A stretch of DNA of 64,000 bases from Clostridium cadaveris. Its GTDB lineage: Bacteria > Bacillota > Clostridia > Clostridiales > Clostridiaceae. A program made the position numbers and the translations under genes. The first letter of the stretch is position 1. Each line of letters opens with the position of its first letter. Shown in pieces: positions 18,230 through 26,359 of this stretch. The DNA lies in assembly GCF_020911725.1 (NCBI RefSeq), contig NZ_CP076620.1:2484501-2548500 (forward strand). Direction: 5' to 3'. Under the pieces are notes generated by a model. It did no database searches, had not been told where the DNA came from, and was given only the letters and a program-made list of their open reading frames with translations.

Positions 18230-19489
18230 TTAAATTATTTTTTCTAAATTTATAGCTAAACTAAAGTATCTTAATGCATCTCTAGTTTGAGAAAAATCAT
18301 AATACATATTTCCCATATCCATATAGCGCTTATACAATTCCTTTTTAGACCCAAATTTCATAAGAGCATCTAAAGATAAGTTCATATACATTTCCGCTTC
18401 TATATTCATGCCTTTCTCTTTCAAAATTATGGATTTATAATAATAAGCTTTCTCCATAAGTTTTATATTATCATTAGAAATAGCATAATTTAGAACCTCA
18501 CTGCATCTCTCTTCAGCTTTATCTAAATAGTTCACCTTCAACAGATTTTTCAATTCAAATATGATTGCATTTCCTAACATGTTGTTAAAGCCATTATAAC
18601 ACATATTAACAGTTTTTTCCAAACACTCTATAGCTTCATCATGTCTTCCCAAATCCATAAGAGTATTTGCAAATATAAGCATACTCATAATTTTCTTTTC
18701 ATCATTTCCATAAAGGTCCATAACCTTTTTTTGAAGATCATATGCCTTATTTTCATCTCCGAATCTTAATTCCAACACAGTTATAATACTATAAATATTT
18801 GCTTTCAAAGTGTCATTTGCAATTATAGCTAATAATTCATTTAATCTATCTCTATATCTGTTTATCTTCTCATAATCCTCCATAAATGAATAGCAAATAA
18901 ATTCATTATATTCAATAGTACATCTTTTAGTTAAATCATCTATATTATTGGTATTCATTATATTGATTGCATTTTCATAGCAAGATATAGCTTGTACATA
19001 TTCTTCATTGTACTCAAAATATTGACCCACATCTGAATAATAGATCATATAGCAAAAACTCTCATCGCATTTTTCACATATTTCATAATAATTAGAGATA
19101 AGTTCCTCTAGCTCTGGAAATCTTTCTTTCTCTAAATACCAAGTAAATAGTACATGAGTTATATCAAAAGCTAAATCAAATTCTTCAAATTCCATTGCAT
19201 ACTCTAAATTGTATTTGAAATCCGCTTCTACTTGATGAGAAAATTCTTTACTTTTAAGCCTATCTATGTTTTCCTTTATCTGTTCTCTGACATCTTGCTG
19301 AAGATACTCCATAGATAAATCTAATTTTTCTGATATAAATTCTAAAATCCAAGTTTCAGGTTTTATCTTATTATTCTCTATACAGCTCATCTTAGAAACA
19401 GATATTTTATCCCCACATATATCTTTTAAAGTTATTCCTTTATAAACTCTAGCTCTTTTAATCTTTTCCCCAGTCGATAATACTTCCAT
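18230..19489 (-). CDS. XRE-family regulator with TPR domain (second of tandem pair)
   Basis: The N-terminal HTH (about 6-60: GEKIKRARVYKGITLKDICGDKISVSKMSCIENNKIKP) is followed by about 350 residues of TPR-like helical repeats with A/Y/G spacing such as ALRYFSLAINLE. The layout matches RRNPP-type peptide-sensing regulators (Rap/Rgg/PlcR/AimR group) and other HTH-TPR proteins, but the ligand is unknown. It begins 29 nt after its paralogue at 19519, so the two form an operon. The ribosome site is weak (GTGGGTG). The start is fixed by the match of MEVLSTGEKIKRAR with the paralogue. No small peptide gene was found beside it. Confidence 0.85.
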   Translation of the reverse strand: MEVLSTGEKIKRARVYKGITLKDICGDKISVSKMSCIENNKIKPETWILEFISEKLDLSMEYLQQDVREQIKENIDRLKSKEFSHQVEADFKYNLEYAMEFEEFDLAFDITHVLFTWYLEKERFPELEELISNYYEICEKCDESFCYMIYYSDVGQYFEYNEEYVQAISCYENAINIMNTNNIDDLTKRCTIEYNEFICYSFMEDYEKINRYRDRLNELLAIIANDTLKANIYSIITVLELRFGDENKAYDLQKKVMDLYGNDEKKIMSMLIFANTLMDLGRHDEAIECLEKTVNMCYNGFNNMLGNAIIFELKNLLKVNYLDKAEERCSEVLNYAISNDNIKLMEKAYYYKSIILKEKGMNIEAEMYMNLSLDALMKFGSKKELYKRYMDMGNMYYDFSQTRDALRYFSLAINLEKII

Positions 19490-19518
19490 AAAATTACACC
19501 CACACTAACACTTTATAT

Positions 19519-20817
19519 TTAACTTAAAATTCCCAGTTTTTTAAATATAATAACGCCTTCATTTAAATATTTAGCCGCTTCAATTTCTTTATTTATTTCA
19601 ATATAAAACTTTCCAAGTGTTATTGAAATTTCACCTGCTCTTTTGAATTGTTCCATATTATTAGCAAAATTTAATGCCATTATTAATGAATTTTCCGCTG
19701 CTAATACATTGTTTTTCAACAATTCCACTCTATGTCTTAGAAGATAGTAATCTATTATAGCCCCTTCGTTTCCATCCTCTATATAATCATAAATTTCACC
19801 TAATACTCTGTCGCAGTTCTCTGGATCTTTCATTTTTATATAATTATCGCATATATTTATTAAAGTCTGTATAAGGTTTTTGTCTTTATTTACTATTCTC
19901 ATTTCTTTAGCTTTGTTTAAATGTTTAAAAGACTCTTCGATATTATCAAATTCATAAAAAAGTTTTCCTAAATTATTTTCTATTTTTGATAATTCAGAAG
20001 CATCATCAAGCTTTCTAAATATATCCAACGTCTTTTCACAACAGTTTATAGCATTATCTATATCACCTTTTTTGTGGTACTGTTCTGTAAGTAAAAGTAA
20101 TGACTTTGCATATTTTCTTTTATCTTGAAGCTGCTCAAACTTTTCTTTTGCCAGATAAGAGTACTTCATAGACTTGTCTATATTTTCAAGCTTAAAATAT
20201 ACACTAGCCATAAAATAATATATCTCTCCAAGCAAATTATCGTTATCCATACGCTTGTCTAAGAATGTCTTTTCTGCTTGTTTTAGATAACTGTTACAAG
20301 AATGATAAGCTTTTAATTCATATGTTATCTTTCCAAGATTTAAGAAGGTGTTTATTATCTCTTCATAGTCATTATTTTTTATAAAAATAACGTTTGCAGA
20401 CAAAAATATCTGTTGAGCTAATGCATACTCCTTTTTCTTCATATGTATGGTCGCTCTTAGATATAGATTGCGTGCTTTTCTATATTCTAAATCATATTTT
20501 TCAGCATAATATAAAGCTTTTTCTATATATTCACTTCCTGTGATTAATTCATCATTTAATATATATGATTCAGATAAGTTTTCATAATAAAGACAAATCT
20601 TCTCAGCCTGCGATTCCTCTGATTCCATCAAATATTCAATTGAAGTATTTAAAACACTTGATATATATTCTAATAAATCCATGCTTGGATTTGATTTTCC
20701 TGATTCCACTAAACTTATCTGACCTGGAGTTATTCTGTCACCTGCTAAATCTTTGAGAGTCATATCTAGCTCTTTACGTCTTCTTTTAATTTTTTCGCCC
20801 AAAGATAATATTTCCAT
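19519..20817 (-). CDS. XRE-family regulator with TPR domain (first of tandem pair)
   Basis: The N-terminal HTH (about 5-60: GEKIKRRRKELDMTLKDLAGDRITPGQISLVESGKSNPS) is followed by TPR repeats through the C-terminus, with segments such as AKSLLLLTEQYHKKGDIDNAINCCEKTLDIF. It is paralogous to the next gene (same start, same layout, diverged repeats). The start is set at ATG 20817 behind GAGGAAGG. The ATG at 20862 lacks a ribosome site and is only about 10 nt from a TATAAT box (20873-20878), so it is probably near the transcript start. Regulator of unknown targets. Confidence 0.87.
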   Translation of the reverse strand: MEILSLGEKIKRRRKELDMTLKDLAGDRITPGQISLVESGKSNPSMDLLEYISSVLNTSIEYLMESEESQAEKICLYYENLSESYILNDELITGSEYIEKALYYAEKYDLEYRKARNLYLRATIHMKKKEYALAQQIFLSANVIFIKNNDYEEIINTFLNLGKITYELKAYHSCNSYLKQAEKTFLDKRMDNDNLLGEIYYFMASVYFKLENIDKSMKYSYLAKEKFEQLQDKRKYAKSLLLLTEQYHKKGDIDNAINCCEKTLDIFRKLDDASELSKIENNLGKLFYEFDNIEESFKHLNKAKEMRIVNKDKNLIQTLINICDNYIKMKDPENCDRVLGEIYDYIEDGNEGAIIDYYLLRHRVELLKNNVLAAENSLIMALNFANNMEQFKRAGEISITLGKFYIEINKEIEAAKYLNEGVIIFKKLGILS

Positions 20818-20940
20818 CTTCGCCTTCCTCTTCTCTAACATTAGTTTCTCAAAACTATTCATATTATGTATTATTATAACATATTTTTAATGTAATACAT
20901 ATAATTTTTACTTAATATTTATCTGTTTATTATTTTCCAT

Positions 20941-20973
20941 AAAAATAGGACCATATTATTCAAAATATGGTCC
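20941..20973 (-). terminator. Intrinsic terminator after the small Gly-rich protein gene
   Basis: GGACCATATT/AATATGGTCC stem, 6-nt loop, then TATTTTTATGG on the minus strand. It starts 10 nt after the stop. Confidence 0.85.
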
Positions 20974-20982
20974 ATTCTACTA

Positions 20983-21180
20983 CTAATCCATCCATTTTGA
21001 CATATTTCCATATACATCATTAGTAAAGTTTTTTACTGCTTTCTTTGTTCTTCTTACTTTTCTTTTTGTCGCATTATCTGCATTCATTCCCATTGCAGCT
21101 CCCATGGCCATTCCTACCATAGCACCTGTTGCAATACCACTTACGAAACCACCAGCATTATGACTATTTCTCATACTCAT
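20983..21180 (-). CDS. Small Gly/Met/Ala-rich membrane-associating protein
   Basis: 65 aa. A small-residue segment (GGFVSGIATGAMVGMAMGAAMG) with repeated GxxxG spacing is followed by a basic helix (KRKVRRTKKAVKNF). The layout resembles YtxH-like small stress or envelope proteins, but the family is not certain. The ribosome site GGAAGTG precedes the ATG at 21180; an ATG two codons later is also possible. It has its own terminator. Function unknown. Confidence 0.65.
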   Translation of the reverse strand: MSMRNSHNAGGFVSGIATGAMVGMAMGAAMGMNADNATKRKVRRTKKAVKNFTNDVYGNMSKWMD

Positions 21181-21299
21181 AATCTTTCACTTCCTTTCAT
21201 AAATATTGATACTATTATAATGTGCATTTTTACTTTTATTACTCCATAAAGTTCTTGCCATATTTGTAATGAAATATTTGACGAATTAATTTGCCTTTT

Positions 21300-22220
21300 C
21301 TATAGAGTTATATTTTTTAAAAGATAAAGTATAAAGTCTGTCTTTTCATCTTCATTTAATCTTTTTATATTTTCAATGAAGATTTTATTATCATTTCTAT
21401 ATGACTCTAATATAGCCTCAAAATCTATATTTTCCTTGTCATCTAAAGTTACAATTTTATTTGTATCACTAACTTTTATATTATTATAATTATCAGATGC
21501 TATTTTTAATATGCTATTTTTAACTTCTAAATTTTTAACTTTTAAAGTGTTAGTTTTAAGCCATTTTTCAACCACTTTATCCGAACTTATCCCTAAAACT
21601 TCTTTACACTTTTCATCTACAAGTTCATTGAATAAATCACCTGTATGACTGTCTACCTTTACAAAAGTTACTTTGATTCCTTTGTTCATAAGTTGCTGCA
21701 TTTCATTATAATATCTTTCAGAAGATTCTTCTCGTCTTTCCCAAAATCCTGTAGCATGATGACTTACACCTTCATAATCATGAAATATAACAACCTCTTT
21801 TTGGTTGTTATCTAAAGCATATTCAACAGCTCTTATAGCTCCTTTAAGTTCTCCTGCAATTTGTCTTATATTTCTCTCACCTTTATTTTTTCCTTTTCCG
21901 CTTTCTATATATAAAACCACTTCATTTTCCACTGCAACTATTCCATATGAATATTCTTCTGTAGCAGAATTATAACTACCATCCACATACACATGAAGGC
22001 CTTCTTTAGGATAATTATTATCTGATTTCTTTAAAAGTGCTGCACTTTCATTTAAATATTTTTTTGCTTCTTCTACATTTTCAAAGCTTTTATATTTTGC
22101 ACCTTTTACACCTTTTACATAAGATAAGCACTCATTCCATGTATTTACTATAAGATTTTCAATTTTTTTTTGATTTTGAGAATCAAATCCTTCCTTTATT
22201 GCATAAACTTTTTTCCCCAT
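21300..22220 (-). CDS. Ribonuclease H with N-terminal viroplasmin domain and C-terminal extension
   Basis: 306 aa. Residues 1-50 form the viroplasmin/RNase H1 N-terminal domain (KKVYAIKEGFDS...TWNECLSYVKGVKGAKYKSF), which binds RNA-DNA hybrids. The RNase H fold covers about 75-215. Its acidic residues are in HVYVDGSYN, QIAGELKGA, VIFHDYEG and KVDSHTGDLFNELVD. A further 90 residues at the C-terminus do not match anything I know. By family it removes RNA from RNA-DNA hybrids. It follows the DUF1232 gene by 13 nt and is probably co-transcribed with it. Confidence 0.9.
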   Translation of the reverse strand: MGKKVYAIKEGFDSQNQKKIENLIVNTWNECLSYVKGVKGAKYKSFENVEEAKKYLNESAALLKKSDNNYPKEGLHVYVDGSYNSATEEYSYGIVAVENEVVLYIESGKGKNKGERNIRQIAGELKGAIRAVEYALDNNQKEVVIFHDYEGVSHHATGFWERREESSERYYNEMQQLMNKGIKVTFVKVDSHTGDLFNELVDEKCKEVLGISSDKVVEKWLKTNTLKVKNLEVKNSILKIASDNYNNIKVSDTNKIVTLDDKENIDFEAILESYRNDNKIFIENIKRLNEDEKTDFILYLLKNITL

Positions 22221-22233
22221 AGTTTACCTCTTT

Positions 22234-23184
22234 CTAAAACATACTTTCTATCTTTGTCCATATACTATTTATAGTATCTCCTCCTACAGCAGAATTTATA
22301 TAATTCACCCCTTCTTTTATAAGATTCATTATATCCTCCTGCCCCTGCCAATTCTCTAAAAGCACATTTTCAGGAATATCATTTACTATTTTGTTAAGTA
22401 CAAAAAATATTATAGCTACATCATCTATCTTTCCAATAAAAGGAATAGAATCCGGAAGAATATCTATAGGTGAAGCCAAATATCCAAGTGCTACGCCTAC
22501 TACCGCTTTAGTCTTTTTATCCACTCTTTCGTCCTTAAATAGTCTATACAATAAAGCTAAAAAATCAGGCACTATCATAAGATACTTTGCGGCACCACTA
22601 TATTTTTCTGGCACTTTATTCTCTACATTCTCTTTAAATTTAGAATAACCATCTACTTTTTTCACTATAACAACTTCTGAAACCTCTTCTTTTTGTTCCT
22701 CAATAACCTCTTTCTCTTTAACTTCCTTTTCTAAAGAAAAGTCTATGTCATTAGTTTCAACATATATCTTTTCTTCCTTTAAGGTTAAAGTTTTCAAACT
22801 AAGCTCAAGCTTTACAGGAAGCTTCTCTAAAATGTCATCCAAATCTAAAGTTAATACATCTTTCTCTATATCGATATTTATCCCTTGTTCTTTTAAATTT
22901 TTTACAGCTACCTTAAGGGCTTGTCTTCTTACTACAGACCATATAGAAAGCTTTGAAATACCGATTTTTAATATAGTCATATGAATCTTATTATCATCCA
23001 CATTCCCAAGGGCCAGCTTCACACTAAATGGAATTTTAAATAAAGCTTTATACTCTCCCTTTATTTCTATAAAATCTTTTAAATTCACTTCATATATAGA
23101 TAAACCAGGGACCTGCATAAAATCATTTATTATTGAAATAATATCATCCCCGCTTAATGACACATTAACACTTGATACTCTCAT
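22234..23184 (-). CDS. DUF1232 (YkvA-like) protein
   Basis: 316 aa. The N-terminal 150 residues are a beta-rich domain of unknown type. A Glu/Lys linker follows, and then the DUF1232 domain (about 225-290) with the signature ALGYLASPIDILPDSIPFIGKIDDVA. The latter is amphipathic and likely membrane-associated. I start it at ATG 23184 behind GAGGTGG; the in-frame GTG at 23193 lies inside that ribosome site. First gene of a two-gene unit with the RNase H. Function unknown. Confidence 0.83.
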   Translation of the reverse strand: MRVSSVNVSLSGDDIISIINDFMQVPGLSIYEVNLKDFIEIKGEYKALFKIPFSVKLALGNVDDNKIHMTILKIGISKLSIWSVVRRQALKVAVKNLKEQGINIDIEKDVLTLDLDDILEKLPVKLELSLKTLTLKEEKIYVETNDIDFSLEKEVKEKEVIEEQKEEVSEVVIVKKVDGYSKFKENVENKVPEKYSGAAKYLMIVPDFLALLYRLFKDERVDKKTKAVVGVALGYLASPIDILPDSIPFIGKIDDVAIIFFVLNKIVNDIPENVLLENWQGQEDIMNLIKEGVNYINSAVGGDTINSIWTKIESMF

Positions 23185-23394
23185 ATTTCCCACCTCATTA
23201 AATCTAATCTATTCACTTTTAACTCTTGTGTTCTCTATCTTCACTTCCTAAAGTATATCACATCTTCGTGAAAAATTAATCAGCTAGTCCAAAATTTACA
23301 TTACCAAAATATATGATTTTCATTAGACAAAATTCTAAAAATCTCTATAATGATTAGTACAAGCTGATTCTTGTTTAAAGGAGGCGTGTAGATA

Positions 23395-25137
23395 ATGAAT
23401 AAAATTAAAAAAACTAAAATCTATATACCCGTTATTGGAATAGCTATTTCTTTAATATTGATTGCCTATGTTAATATTTTTGTCCATTCTAATAATATGG
23501 AAAGTTACAATAAATTTCTTGATGATTTGAATAGTGGTAATGTAGTTTCCGTAAATATGGATTCAACAGACACCATGGATATAAAAACAAAAGATGGTAC
23601 CAAATACTCAACAGACAACCCAAGGACTGAAACTTTAAAGGAAAATCTTTTAAAACAAAACGTTATAGTTAAAGAAAACAAATCAGTATCCCCTGTAGAG
23701 ACAGCTCTAGGTTTAGTATTTCTATGTTCAGTTATATCTTTAGGAATAACTGCAATTAAAACTTCTAAGATTTCTTCTAAATCAATGCTTAAAGTAGATG
23801 CTATAGAAGCTCATAATTTAGATTCATTCAAATTTAGCTTTAAATCTTTTGCCGGAAATGAGGAGGCAAAGGAAAGCCTTCAGGACGTTGTAGACTTTTT
23901 AAAAAATCCCGAAAAATATGCATCCTATGGTGCTAGAATGCCTAAAGGTGTCATTCTTTATGGCTCTCCTGGAACAGGAAAAACTCTTTTAGCAAAAGCT
24001 GTAGCTGGTGAGGCAAAGGTTCCCTTTTATGCAATATCTGCCTCTGACTTTATTCAAATGTATGTAGGTGTAGGTGCCAGCAGAATAAGAAACCTTTTTA
24101 AAAAAGCTAAAGCTCATGGAAAAGCTGTAATATTCATAGATGAAATTGATGCTATTGGAAAGAAGAGATCATCTTCTAAAAATGGAGGTTCAGACGAAAG
24201 AGACCAAACTTTAAATGCTCTTTTAACTGAGATGTCTGGCTTTAATGACCATAATGGAATAGTAGTAATAGCAGCGACTAATAGGCTTGACATGCTAGAT
24301 GATGCTCTTTTGAGACCTGGAAGATTTGATAGGCATGTTGAAGTTGCTCTCCCTGATGTGGCTGCAAGAGAAGACATTCTAAGGCTTTACCTTAAAAATA
24401 AGCCTTGTGAAGACATAGACATTAAAACTTTAGCAAAAAAATGCACATATTTTTCTGGTGCAAAACTTGAAAGTCTAATAAATGAAGCTGCAATTCTAGC
24501 CTGCAAAGACCAGAAGCCTTATATAAATGAAGAACACATAGAAAAAGCATTTTCTAGAGTTGTAGCAGGACATGAAAAAATAAATAGAGACTCATTAAGT
24601 CATGAAGATTTAAAAATAACAGCTTATCACGAAGCTGGCCATGCTTTGATTTCTAAGCTCATGCTTCCTTGTGATAATGTTTCAAAGATAACCATAATAC
24701 CTACTTCTAATGGAGCTGGCGGATATACTTTAACCATACCTAAGGATACCAACTATCAGACCTTAGATTATTTAAATAAAAGACTTATGGTTATGCTTGG
24801 AGGACGTGCCGCTGAGGAAATAATCTTTGGATCAGACAAAGTTACTACTGGAGCTTTTAATGATTTAAAAACAGCAACTTCATTGGTAACTGCCATGATA
24901 ACACAATATGGCATGGGCGAATCTCTTGGGCTTTTAAATTTAAGTGAAATTCAAAATAGTTCTTCTATATCATCTCAAGATGTAGTAACTGAATCTAGAG
25001 AAAAACTTCTCAGCCTTTATAATGAAGCGAAAGACATATTAGTAGCACATCTATCCACTTTAAATCTTATAGCAGAAGAACTTTTAGATAAAGAAACCTT
25101 GATGGAAGAAGAACTTGAAAGATTATTGTCAACCTAA
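23395..25137 (+). CDS. FtsH-type membrane AAA+ zinc protease (short form)
   Basis: 580 aa. It has an N-terminal membrane segment (about 9-30), a short extracytoplasmic domain, a second membrane segment (about 103-121) and the AAA+ module. Walker A is GSPGTGKT at 190-197, Walker B is VIFIDEIDAIG, and the second region of homology includes LLRPGRFDRH. The M41 protease domain has the zinc motif HEAGH near residue 417. It is shorter than typical housekeeping FtsH and lacks the acidic C-terminal tail. It is not next to tilS/hpt, the usual ftsH neighbourhood. I infer a paralogue rather than the main FtsH. AGGAGGCG precedes the ATG. Confidence 0.9.
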   Translation: MNKIKKTKIYIPVIGIAISLILIAYVNIFVHSNNMESYNKFLDDLNSGNVVSVNMDSTDTMDIKTKDGTKYSTDNPRTETLKENLLKQNVIVKENKSVSPVETALGLVFLCSVISLGITAIKTSKISSKSMLKVDAIEAHNLDSFKFSFKSFAGNEEAKESLQDVVDFLKNPEKYASYGARMPKGVILYGSPGTGKTLLAKAVAGEAKVPFYAISASDFIQMYVGVGASRIRNLFKKAKAHGKAVIFIDEIDAIGKKRSSSKNGGSDERDQTLNALLTEMSGFNDHNGIVVIAATNRLDMLDDALLRPGRFDRHVEVALPDVAAREDILRLYLKNKPCEDIDIKTLAKKCTYFSGAKLESLINEAAILACKDQKPYINEEHIEKAFSRVVAGHEKINRDSLSHEDLKITAYHEAGHALISKLMLPCDNVSKITIIPTSNGAGGYTLTIPKDTNYQTLDYLNKRLMVMLGGRAAEEIIFGSDKVTTGAFNDLKTATSLVTAMITQYGMGESLGLLNLSEIQNSSSISSQDVVTESREKLLSLYNEAKDILVAHLSTLNLIAEELLDKETLMEEELERLLST

Positions 25138-25167
25138 AAAATTTTTTATAATATATTTAAAATATAT

Positions 25168-25208
25168 AAAAATGACACTCAAATATAATATTTGAGTGTC
25201 ATTTTTTT
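25168..25208. terminator. Bidirectional terminator between ftsH-like and rhomboid genes
   Basis: AAAAATGACACTCAAA/TTTGAGTGTCATTTTT with a 7-nt loop and T-runs on both strands. Confidence 0.9.
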
Positions 25209-25211
25209 AAT

Positions 25212-26186
25212 TTAATCCTTATATAAAGCTGCACCAACTATAGTTCCTGCAATTAATCCTCCGAAATGCCCAAAATTATCTATATTAGAAGCACTTAATC
25301 CTATTATTACATTTACTACAATGACAGATACTATACTCTTAAGGAATTGCGGTCCTATAGTATCCTTCTTTTTGTATCCTAATACAAGAGCACTTCCAAA
25401 CAATCCAAATATAGCTCCTGATGCTCCAATGGACAAATAAGGTGAGAATATATAACTTACTGCTGTAGATGCTACCCCTGCTATCAAGTATATAGTCAAA
25501 AATTTCTTAGTCCCAAAGTAATCCTCTATAAGATCCCCAATTACTTTTAATGCATACATATTTAATGCCAAATGTATAATACCACCATGCAAAAATACTG
25601 CCGTTAAAAGCCTATAATACTGTCCTGCCCTTTGTATAAGCGGATTATATTTTGCTCCCATTTCAATTAACACATAAGGATGTATTTCAAATAGACTATG
25701 AGATTTAAGAGCACTTATAAAATAAATAATAATATTTAATGCTATGATAACATTGGTTGCTGTAAGTTTTATATTTTTAATATTAGGTTTCTTATTATCC
25801 TCTTTATCTTTAAGCTCTTCAGTTAATATTTTTAAAATATTCTCACTTACGCTAAGTGCCCCTAATATTTGTCTATCATAATTCAAATATATTATTCCGC
25901 TATCTCCACAATAAAGAGCTCTCGCTTCTTCCTCAGTTATATTTTTTTTATCCATAATTAATATTGTATTTAAGCTTACGTCTCCGTAACCCTTCATTCT
26001 TAAATAATCTAACGCACTTGTTATTTTCAATCTATACTCTAAAGTATTAGACACTATAACTCCAAGTATCTTATTGTTATTCCCATAGTATACTGCTATA
26101 TAGCCTTCTTCACAGGCTCCTAAAATCTTATAATTTTCTATCACAAAGCCATACCGTACAAGCTTATTTAATATAAATTTCTCCAC
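25212..26186 (-). CDS. Rhomboid-family intramembrane serine protease
   Basis: 324 aa. A soluble N-terminal domain of about 140 residues is followed by six membrane spans. The catalytic Ser is in GASGAIFG (near 257) and the His in FGHFGGLIAG (near 308). The loop-1 region has RLLTAVFLHGGIIHLALNM, typical of the family. It cleaves membrane proteins within the bilayer; substrates are unknown. The start is a GTG at 26186, six bases after AGGAGG. The N-terminal domain also occurs in other Firmicute rhomboids and may dock substrates (inference). Confidence 0.92.
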   Translation of the reverse strand: MEKFILNKLVRYGFVIENYKILGACEEGYIAVYYGNNNKILGVIVSNTLEYRLKITSALDYLRMKGYGDVSLNTILIMDKKNITEEEARALYCGDSGIIYLNYDRQILGALSVSENILKILTEELKDKEDNKKPNIKNIKLTATNVIIALNIIIYFISALKSHSLFEIHPYVLIEMGAKYNPLIQRAGQYYRLLTAVFLHGGIIHLALNMYALKVIGDLIEDYFGTKKFLTIYLIAGVASTAVSYIFSPYLSIGASGAIFGLFGSALVLGYKKKDTIGPQFLKSIVSVIVVNVIIGLSASNIDNFGHFGGLIAGTIVGAALYKD

Positions 26187-26296
26187 GTCAAACCTCCTGT
26201 ATCATCTTTCAAGTCAATGTCAATATTTCCAAAGATTTAACCTAATTATACTATGATTTTTCCCCGATTGTTATATTTTTTATATGTATTTTTTAT

Positions 26297-26344
26297 TAAT
26301 AAAAGCTGCAGTTTTGATTATACCATCGAAACTACAGCTTTTTT
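26297..26344 (-). terminator. Intrinsic terminator after pepF
   Basis: AGCTGTAGTTT/AAAACTGCAGCT stem (one mismatch) followed by TTTATTAATAAAAAA on the minus strand, 15 nt after the pepF stop. Confidence 0.8.
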
Positions 26345-26359
26345 TTACTTTAATATTTT

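Noticed and set aside
15490-18230. CIRCE or CtsR operator for clpB
   Set aside because: No TTAGCACTC/GAGTGCTAA repeat and no CtsR heptad repeat in the upstream 150 nt.
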